A DNA stretch of 21,517 nucleotides from an uncultured Sutterella sp. (GTDB lineage: Bacteria > Pseudomonadota > Gammaproteobacteria > Burkholderiales > Burkholderiaceae_F), in contig CABSHY010000005.1 in assembly GCA_902477615.1 (NCBI GenBank), positions 1 to 21,517 of the forward strand. Direction: 5' to 3'. The position numbers were made by a program, and so were the translations under genes. A model generated the notes under the pieces. That model was not told where the DNA came from and did not search any database. It was given only the letters and a program-made list of their open reading frames with translations. Within the stretch, counting starts at the first letter, position 1. Every line of letters starts with the position of its first letter. This document shows positions 16,117-21,517 of this stretch, in pieces.

Positions 16117-16781
16117 TGCATATCTTCCTTTCGTAAACGAGCTAAGGCCTTTTGAAGTTTGGCTTTGACAGTTTCTGCGTCGTTTTCGGGTAAACCTTCC
16201 TCTGGCAGGGTGGCGAGTAAATACTCCAACGCATAATCCAACGTGACATCGCCTCGAGCACGAAGAATCCATGTGGGTTTTTGTTGACATTGCCCACGAT
16301 TTTCACAGTGGCGCATCACGATGACTTGAGGAACATCAAGAATCCCTGCGGCTTTAAAGCGAGTCGGATCAATTTGAAGCGTCGCTCTCGTTTGTGTGAC
16401 AAATGCCCAATCTTCCATATGACGGGCAATCCAGTGCCGACCATAGGTTTCAAGAACGGTTTTACCGATGGTGTTTTTTTCTGGTTTCGTGCCCACGCCT
16501 TGAAGGATCAACGGAACTTGAGCTTGGGCGGCATCTCGAGCCAAACGCTCTAAAGATGTTTGGGGCATGCTTTTTGAAATTGCCACAAAAAGGTCAATGG
16601 AGGTTGACTCTTTCGTTTCATCCATCGTTTGTAAAATCGCTTGAGCTTTTTCAATGCTCCGTCGGATATCACCTTCACTTTTCTGTACTTGATTAGGAAT
16701 CTGCGCAACTGAAACGGATGAGACCAATCCCATCAAAAAGGGACAAAAATATTTCGTCTTTAATAGAGAGCATCGCTTCAT
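16113..16781 (-). CDS. trbC: Conjugal transfer pilus assembly protein TrbC (F-type)
   Basis: Periplasmic pilus-assembly protein of 222 residues (F TrbC is about 212). ATG 16781 overlaps the traU stop as ATGA; the frame extends 16 codons upstream into traU, which is not credible as protein. An N-terminal signal peptide (about 1-26, FLMGLVSSVSVA core) is followed by a helical stretch, then the TrbC_Ftype domain: IDLFVAISKSMPQTSLERL, VPLILQGVG, and IDPTRFKAAGILDVPQVIVM, a thioredoxin-like strand with the proline turn, then a Cys pair in RHCENRGQCQ. TrbC and TraW share this fold and are fused in some related systems. Here they are separate and flank traU, as in the F plasmid. Confidence 0.88.
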   Translation of the reverse strand: MKRCSLLKTKYFCPFLMGLVSSVSVAQIPNQVQKSEGDIRRSIEKAQAILQTMDETKESTSIDLFVAISKSMPQTSLERLARDAAQAQVPLILQGVGTKPEKNTIGKTVLETYGRHWIARHMEDWAFVTQTRATLQIDPTRFKAAGILDVPQVIVMRHCENRGQCQQKPTWILRARGDVTLDYALEYLLATLPEEGLPENDAETVKAKLQKALARLRKEDMQ

Positions 16782-17803
16782 TTTTGAGCTCCGAGATTCA
16801 TGCCTTGGCAACAGTCTTTTCGACGCCAAACGAGGTAGGCTCCGTCTTCACCAGTGAGCAACGGAGTAGTACCCCCTAAAGCAAAGGAAGCCGTTTCCTC
16901 TCCAAAAGGTCGGCAACAACGGCCTTGTGTTTGACGAGAAGGCCAAACCATTTGGGTGCGATAGACGTCTTTTGTCATGGTCCACTCCAATTGCGGAGCG
17001 CATTGACCGTCTTTGCCCCATTGACGCCAAAGAAGTCCCTCACGGTGCATCTTCATCGTGAAGCGCTGAATGAGAAGACTAAAGGCTTGCTCTGACGTGA
17101 TGTGACTGGCGACCCACCCGGTTAACGGGAAAATGGAGCCTGCGCAACCGCCGCACCAATAAAGTGAATTCATGGGAAGATGGGTGGAGGCGGCAACGCA
17201 ATCCATGGCGCAAGCGCCCACGGCCACGGGATTGGCAAAAAGCGCAACGTCAGGACTTAAGAGAAAGCTCGTTAAAGCATCATCCCAAAGGGGATCGAGT
17301 TCGGTCATGTAGGCCAAATCCCAAGGGGACTGTTCTAAGCAGCGAGTATCCAATAGCAGTTCTAAAAGATAAAGCCAAGGCGTGTGGTACCAATGCACTT
17401 GATAAAAGCTTGTGCGATGGCTTCGGGCTTTGGCGTTGGGGGTGCGACCGTGCGCCGGCGCCCAATGGCTATCGGTTAATTGAAGACCACCCAAACTGAG
17501 AAAACAAAAGGGGCGACGCACAATTTCAATCGTGCGGATTGGCTCCCAAAATCCGATATTTAGCCCCATGGTGATGGAAACCTTGCCTTCGCAAGCGCAA
17601 AAGGGATCGGCATCGGTTTTGACATCTAGAAATTTCCCGTTGGAAAGACTCACGTTATTGCCAAGCGTGATGGGAAAGACGCATTCCCAACACACATCCG
17701 TGACGGGATTGGTGATGCGTCCCTGACAGGTGCCGTTAGCAAAAGCATTATTTGAATACAATGTCGCCACGCAAAAGAAGAAGTAAAAAAGCCACTTTTT
17801 CAC
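16778..17803 (-). CDS. traU: Conjugal transfer protein TraU
   Basis: Periplasmic protein of 341 residues (F TraU is about 330) needed for DNA transfer and mating-pair stabilization more than for pilus formation. The GTG at 17803 overlaps the traW stop as GTGA. A signal peptide covers about residues 1-22 (WLFYFFFCVATLYSNNAFA). It is very Cys- and Trp-rich, with the family's DVCWECVFPITLG, CACEGKVSITMGLNIGFWEP, ANPVAVGACAMDCVAAS, MNSLYWCGGCAGSIFPLTGW and the closing GRCCRPFGEE and RRKDCCQG. About sixteen cysteines suggest several disulfides, which fits the CXXC-bearing TraF in the same operon. Confidence 0.94.
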   Translation of the reverse strand: MKKWLFYFFFCVATLYSNNAFANGTCQGRITNPVTDVCWECVFPITLGNNVSLSNGKFLDVKTDADPFCACEGKVSITMGLNIGFWEPIRTIEIVRRPFCFLSLGGLQLTDSHWAPAHGRTPNAKARSHRTSFYQVHWYHTPWLYLLELLLDTRCLEQSPWDLAYMTELDPLWDDALTSFLLSPDVALFANPVAVGACAMDCVAASTHLPMNSLYWCGGCAGSIFPLTGWVASHITSEQAFSLLIQRFTMKMHREGLLWRQWGKDGQCAPQLEWTMTKDVYRTQMVWPSRQTQGRCCRPFGEETASFALGGTTPLLTGEDGAYLVWRRKDCCQGMNLGAQK

Positions 17804-18420
17804 TTTGAGTTTTCCTTTAAAAAGCGCTTTAAAGGAAAGGTTTTTGCGGGAGCTGAGATCTTTTCAATCGAGGTACGTTTAAAAGTAACAAGGGTTGGTA
17901 CCACGTCAATCTTTAATCGAGAGGAGAGTCTTGCTCCTTGATCAAACCAAAGACGGGATTGAAGTTCTTCTTGCACTTTTCCCAAGGGGCCCGCGGTTAA
18001 GATGACGCGACAGTGAGCGGCGTTATCGCAACGTTTTAGAAAGAGTTTAGCGAGCAACACTTGTGTTTGATCATTAGCATCAATAAAAAGCCAGTCTCGA
18101 CGATAAGTTTCGTCAATCATCGCCAAGGGGCTTGAGATCGGAAGTGATTCATGCAAACCGTTCGCGGCGACTGGGAATGCTTTTCCTACCGGGTTCGTTG
18201 CCCAACGTTGTATTTGTTCCTGCGCTTGAAGTTGACGCCTACGGGTTTCTTTTTCAGACTCACGAGCGTGTACTTGAAGCATCTCTAAAAGATTGGGTTC
18301 AAGAATGGGATAAACGGGCCCCAATGACGTCCCTAAAGCCCACGCTGAAGGTGTCGTCAACCATAACGATCCAACAAGGATCATTTGACGAATAGCGACT
18401 AATAAAGAATTCTTCATCAT
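17800..18420 (-). CDS. traW: Conjugal transfer pilus assembly protein TraW
   Basis: Periplasmic pilus-assembly protein of 206 residues (F TraW is about 210). A signal peptide covers about residues 1-28 (MILVGSLWLTTPSAWA). The mature N-terminus GTSLGPVYPILEPNLLEML is the TraW hallmark (LG..YPI.E.DLL), followed by a charged helix (RESEKETRRRQLQAQEQI). The C-terminal thioredoxin-like part has RRDWLFIDANDQTQVLLA, a CDNAAHC cysteine pair, and LKIDVVPTLVTF with the cis-proline, paralleling TrbC. A GAAGAA lies upstream of the ATG at 18420; an adjacent second ATG (18417) is also possible. It is 7 bases after the TrhF-like gene and overlaps traU. Confidence 0.92.
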   Translation of the reverse strand: MMKNSLLVAIRQMILVGSLWLTTPSAWALGTSLGPVYPILEPNLLEMLQVHARESEKETRRRQLQAQEQIQRWATNPVGKAFPVAANGLHESLPISSPLAMIDETYRRDWLFIDANDQTQVLLAKLFLKRCDNAAHCRVILTAGPLGKVQEELQSRLWFDQGARLSSRLKIDVVPTLVTFKRTSIEKISAPAKTFPLKRFLKENSK

Positions 18421-18427
18421 GTGTTCT

Positions 18428-18961
18428 TCAGAAAAGGGGAATTGCTCGCCCTACTATTTGGGCATGATTCACAAAATCCGTTAAGGCATAACGGCTATCG
18501 AGACTATCCGGGTGTGGCGCATGGACAAAGTAATGCTTTTCAGGAATCATCCCTGTGGTGCTGGGAACAAGAACAGCGCCGCTTCGAGCAAACGGTTTGA
18601 TAAGAGAAATCGCTTTACCGTTGATTTCAACCCATAATCCATCTTTCTTTTGTCGGTGTTCAACTCTGTCACCGGCTACGCCCACCACTTCTTTAATCAC
18701 AACGATGCCGTTGGGAATGGGGCCACCCTTTACCCAAAAAAATGCCATGTAATCTCCGCGAGTCACGTTGTGATTTTTCTTCTCAATCAAAAATAGAGTT
18801 TGAGGGAGGCTATGTGTGACGTTAAGTGCCAATTGATAGCGACTCGTCAAACAAAAAATGAGGCTTAAGAACAGACCGATCCATAGGCCGTAACGGCGGC
18901 CAATGATGAGTAAGGTACGTCCGAGTTGACGGGCATTTGAGTGTAATTGGTTCATGATCAT
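18428..18961 (-). CDS. trhF: S26-family conjugative signal peptidase, TrhF/TraF(RP4)-like
   Basis: Membrane-anchored serine peptidase of 177 residues. An N-terminal membrane segment lies at about 26-40 (LWIGLFLSLIFCLTS). The S26 features follow: nucleophile Ser51 in NVTHSLPQTLFLI, the Lys general base in IVVIKEVVGVAGDRV (Lys90), and the C-terminal PDSLDSRY with Asp155, corresponding to the Ser-Lys-Asp set described for RP4 TraF. RP4 TraF cleaves and cyclises the pilin, and R27 TrhF does the equivalent for the H-pilus; F itself has no such gene. Its position between trbI and traW is that of SXT/R391 and R27. ATG 18961 overlaps the trbI stop by one base; ATG 18955 is an alternative. Pilin maturation is inferred, as the pilin gene is outside the window. 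Confidence 0.85.
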   Translation of the reverse strand: MIMNQLHSNARQLGRTLLIIGRRYGLWIGLFLSLIFCLTSRYQLALNVTHSLPQTLFLIEKKNHNVTRGDYMAFFWVKGGPIPNGIVVIKEVVGVAGDRVEHRQKKDGLWVEINGKAISLIKPFARSGAVLVPSTTGMIPEKHYFVHAPHPDSLDSRYALTDFVNHAQIVGRAIPLF

Positions 18962-19404
18962 TACTTGGAAAGACCGAAAGTCTGACGTTGCAAAAGCGCA
19001 CGGGCCGTACTTGCGGCTTGTGGTTCAATCTCTAAGAGTGCAAAGAGTTCCGGCGTTAAATCTTGTGTGTTTTGTGTTGCTAAAACACCTTGATTTAGAA
19101 GAATGACGTTGTGCTTCTGACTTAATATTTGAAGTGCTTCTTGCATTTTTTGAGGGAATCGCTGAGATTATTGTAAAAAAGACGCATAAGCTTCTTTTGT
19201 TTGACCAAGATTATTGAGCTCTCGCAACCAAAGCACTTTCTGACTTTCAATGACGGACTGCGTATCCACCACGGCAAAGACGGGCATCGGGGATTGAAAA
19301 CGATGGGTAAGGCTAAGTGTCAACGCCACTAAACTGAGTGCGACACTTAAAAGACTCAAAATGGTCAGAGTCTTTACCGATAAATTTAAAGAAAGACGAT
19401 GCAT
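18961..19404 (-). pseudogene. trbI: TrbI-like pilus assembly gene interrupted by one in-frame TAA
   Basis: Two short frames read as a single gene. The 5' part from ATG 19404 gives 78 residues: one membrane segment (about 13-33, TILSLLSVALSLVALTLSL), then VFAVVDTQSVIES and LNNLGQTKEAYASFLQ, ending with TAA at 19168-19170. Beyond that codon the same frame stays open for 68 more residues: SQRFPQK, then MQEALQILSQKHNVILLNQG and LATQNTQDLTPELFALL. The joined 146 residues match the layout of F TrbI (128 residues: membrane anchor, F-x-M/V-x-x-T-V, then a helix and QKHHAVILVSPAVVQGAPDI). The position between traC and traW also fits. The 3' part has an ATG at 19146 but no ribosome site. A C-to-T change of a CAA codon would explain it; read-through, two functional pieces or a base-call error are alternatives. 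Confidence 0.75.
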
Positions 19405-19409
19405 GATTT

Positions 19410-19682
19410 TTACCCTTTCAAAATAGCATTGAGTTTTTTCTGATAAGTGCGATCGTGCTGTAGGCTCACCTGAACATAAGGGGAGGCCTTTTGAGCGGCG
19501 CGCACTTCTCTACGTTCGGCGTTTTTCTGAGCCGGTGTTTTCATGTCACGCTTGAGTCCCTTGTGTTTGGCAATCTTGTCTTCAAAGGGGTTTTTCACTT
19601 CAAACCAGTGTTCGCCCACGGGAAGGGCATTATCGATCGCAAACCCGTCGTGATCAGGATGGTGATGAAATTCGTTCGTCAT
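19410..19682 (-). CDS. Small hydrophilic protein of unknown function in the tra operon
   Basis: A 90-residue protein not assigned to a family. It has no signal peptide or membrane segment. The N-terminus is His/Asp-rich (EFHHHPDHDGFAIDN), followed by GEHWFEVKNPFEDKI and a basic, helical C-terminal half (KHKGLKRDMKTPAQKNAERR onward). It lies 12 bases after traC and 5 bases before trbI, in the same direction, so it is cotranscribed. In F the comparable interval holds no such gene that I can recall, which makes it a candidate accessory cytoplasmic factor, perhaps working with TraC. The HHHPDHD cluster could bind a metal, but nothing in the sequence proves this. Confidence 0.65.
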   Translation of the reverse strand: MTNEFHHHPDHDGFAIDNALPVGEHWFEVKNPFEDKIAKHKGLKRDMKTPAQKNAERREVRAAQKASPYVQVSLQHDRTYQKKLNAILKG

Positions 19683-19694
19683 GTTTAATTCTTT

Positions 19695-21517
19695 TTAGTG
19701 TTTATGAATGAGAGAAAAAATGGCTTGCGTTAACGTCATGCCCTGCTTCATGGCGTGCTCAATTCGAGCCATGTCGGTGGCTTTGGTTGAATACAAAAGG
19801 CGTGAGAAATCATCAAAACGGATTTGCAAAGTCGCAGGTGGCGTCGTCGGACTCATAAAGAGGCATTCCGCATAGGCGTTTTCTTCCATGCGAAGGGATT
19901 TAATGGCACGCATCTCCCAAGGGGAGAAGACAACTTTTTTCTCTTTTTCCAAAAAGGCAATCGATTCCGATTTTTGACGCAAAATGAAACGCAAGTCAGC
20001 ATTGGCAAGCGTTGCTTTGGCCGTTTCGTTTTTGTAATAGTCTTCAAAGGATTGCGTAATCGTGATGAACGCTGCGTTTTGTTTTCGCGCACGGCGATAA
20101 CCGTTTTCAATAAAGCTTGCTGCATGGCGATGTGACAATAAGTCCCACGCCTCATCAATTACAACCATCTTGCGTTGCGATAAATCGCCTTGTGTTAGGT
20201 CTTGAGTAATTAAGAAAATGAGGCAAAGCAAAATCACGCTCTGCAGACTCTTTCTGCTCTTTAACCCTTCAAGCTCTAAAACCATGAAGTTGGACGTAAA
20301 GTTCACGGTGCTTTTTCCACAAAAGTAATGACCGTAAATGCCATGACGGGAGTAGGGTGCCAATTGCGTCGCTAAATCCAAAATCCGGCTGTCAGGTGTC
20401 AGAACCTTCCCTTCAATGATGGCATCAGGATCGGCAATGCCACGGCGCAAACTTCTAACTAAATCGGTGATCTCCGGCGTGACATTCGTGTTCTTCGCTT
20501 TCGTTAAGACATGCAAAGCATGTGCTTGAAGCACACTTAACAAAAAGTCAGAGAGACCTTCATTGGGAGAGGTCATTTCAACAAGAATCGGGATTAAAAA
20601 TCCCATGTCTTCTTTAATGTCACGGATGAGTTCAAAGGGATTGATCACCAAGTAATGCTCTTTTGTGTACTCAATCCATTGACCTTCTAAAAGATGAACA
20701 AGTTTTTTATACGACCCGCCAACGTCAATCACATACGTTTTGCCACCGGTACCCAAGTTACCTGTGATCAAGTCGTTGGTGAGTGCACTTTTGCCTGACC
20801 CTGAAGAGCCCACAATTACGGCATTGAAGTTCCCGACATTGGCAAAGATATCAATGGGGGTGATCTGCCCATGACGACCATTTAAAAGTAAAAGGGGAGT
20901 AATGCTTTCATCGCCGTCTCTCGCACCCGTACCTCGTAATTCGCCCAAAATCGGCACCATATGGCAGACATTGGTGAGCGTTTTCGTACTAAAGCGCCGA
21001 GCAATCTTGATGTCCGTTGCAAAGGAAGGCGTCAATGTCATCGGAAGACTCGTTAAGAAGCTTTGTAAATGCATACAAGCGTCTTCAGAAACTTCGAGGT
21101 GAGCGCTTTTAAAAACGGAACGAACCGCTTCGACCGCTTGGGTTTCAACACCTTTGGGCGCAAACAAAAGCACTTGATGCGTCAGTTGAATAAGCGCACC
21201 GTTTTTCGCATATTCTTCCGTCACGATTTCATAGTCTTGTGCGCGCTTTTTTAAGGACGGTAAGTAATGCGCCACTTCACTTGAAGCAATTTGCTTACTG
21301 CGAGCGGCCATCAGGTTGGCATGAGACTTTGTTTTCTCATAATTCGGAAACGCAATCGCAGTGGTAATCAAAAAGGGACACGGGATATCTTCCTTATCAC
21401 TTCCGATCCAATCTTTAACTAGCGGTAAAGCGTAGTCTGACGGATAGCCTTGAACCGACATACCGATAGCGGTAACAGCCTTCTTAAAAGGGTTACTCTT
21501 AGCCTGATGAGTCGAAA
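19695..21517 (-). CDS. traC: Type IV secretion ATPase TraC (VirB4 family), N-terminus beyond the right edge
   Basis: Cytoplasmic, membrane-associated ATPase that powers F-type pilus assembly. 606 residues are visible and the frame stays open to the last base (reading THQAKSNPFKKAVTAIG before the first internal ATG at 21461), so the gene continues outside; F TraC is about 875. Walker A is GSSGSGKS (codons about 20787-20810), and Walker B is KMVVIDEAWDLL (about 20140-20175), followed by RKQNAAFITITQSFEDYY, the usual VirB4/TraC motif, and the RFILRQKSESI segment. The C-terminal TraG_N/TraC_F_IV-type ending fits. It is the first gene of the visible run and reads into the 90-residue gene. Proteins expected upstream are TraV, TraB, TraK, TraE, TraL and the pilin. 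Confidence 0.95.
   Translation of the reverse strand, partial: STHQAKSNPFKKAVTAIGMSVQGYPSDYALPLVKDWIGSDKEDIPCPFLITTAIAFPNYEKTKSHANLMAARSKQIASSEVAHYLPSLKKRAQDYEIVTEEYAKNGALIQLTHQVLLFAPKGVETQAVEAVRSVFKSAHLEVSEDACMHLQSFLTSLPMTLTPSFATDIKIARRFSTKTLTNVCHMVPILGELRGTGARDGDESITPLLLLNGRHGQITPIDIFANVGNFNAVIVGSSGSGKSALTNDLITGNLGTGGKTYVIDVGGSYKKLVHLLEGQWIEYTKEHYLVINPFELIRDIKEDMGFLIPILVEMTSPNEGLSDFLLSVLQAHALHVLTKAKNTNVTPEITDLVRSLRRGIADPDAIIEGKVLTPDSRILDLATQLAPYSRHGIYGHYFCGKSTVNFTSNFMVLELEGLKSRKSLQSVILLCLIFLITQDLTQGDLSQRKMVVIDEAWDLLSHRHAASFIENGYRRARKQNAAFITITQSFEDYYKNETAKATLANADLRFILRQKSESIAFLEKEKKVVFSPWEMRAIKSLRMEENAYAECLFMSPTTPPATLQIRFDDFSRLLYSTKATDMARIEHAMKQGMTLTQAIFSLIHKH

Noticed and set aside
16117..16290. 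58-codon N-terminal extension of the first TraN protein
   Set aside because: It overlaps trbC in another frame, is Arg/Cys-rich in the manner of a shadow frame, and the ATG at 16116 has both a ribosome site and a signal peptide right after it.
16782..16829. 16-codon upstream extension of trbC
   Set aside because: It lies inside traU; the ATG at 16781 overlaps the traU stop as ATGA and is directly followed by a signal peptide.
17280..17465. Open frames on both strands inside traU
   Set aside because: They are shadows in a well-supported, Cys/Trp-rich gene and have Arg/Pro-rich compositions typical of wrong frames.
19168..19170. TAA recoding in this organism as an explanation for the trbI stop
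   Set aside because: TAA ends several intact genes in the window (rhodanese, psd, traC, traF), so general reassignment is excluded.

Overview
The window reads as a bacterial chromosome of moderate GC content, most likely from a betaproteobacterium of the order Burkholderiales (a Sutterellaceae-type gut organism is a guess). The evidence is the adjacent psd-pssA pair of short-form phosphatidylserine decarboxylase and CDP-diacylglycerol-serine transferase, and a substrate-binding protein resembling the 2-aminoethylphosphonate importers I recall from Burkholderiales. No rRNA, tRNA, CRISPR array, insertion sequence or integrase was recognised, so neither the taxonomy nor the exact end of any mobile element is proven. 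No stretch of 300 bases lacks a gene; the longest gaps are 3205-3386 and 7037-7225.

Left part, 1-7036: ordinary chromosomal genes. A minus-strand operon (glycosyltransferase family 9, HxGH nucleotidyltransferase, phosphonate-type ABC substrate-binding protein) runs off the left edge; its last gene is frameshifted. Then, on the plus strand, come a secreted SIMPL-domain protein, psd, pssA with a clear intrinsic terminator, a fumarylacetoacetate-hydrolase-family enzyme and a single-domain rhodanese. A strong hairpin at 6029-6062 separates the rhodanese from a convergent GIY-YIG nuclease-like gene.

Right part, about 7200-21517: one long minus-strand cluster encoding an F-type (MPF-F) conjugative type IV secretion system. 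In transcription order it is traC (cut by the right edge), a 90-residue unknown, trbI, a TrhF-like S26 peptidase, traW, traU, trbC, traN in two parts, traF, traH and traG. The order matches the F and SXT/R391 layout, and gaps are a few bases or overlaps, so this is probably one polycistronic unit with translational coupling. Pilus assembly (TraC, TraW, TrbC, TrbI, TraF, TraH, TrhF), mating-pair stabilisation (TraN, TraG, TraU) and disulfide handling (a CXXC-bearing TraF) are all represented. TraA, L, E, K, B, V, the coupling protein and the relaxase would lie outside the window.

The most notable observations are: TraN is divided into two separately exported proteins at a domain boundary, and the second carries about four degenerate tandem Cys-rich modules; trbI is interrupted by a single in-frame TAA; the TrhF-like peptidase hints at IncP/H-pilus-like pilin maturation; and a small gene between the chromosome and the tra cluster appears frameshifted.
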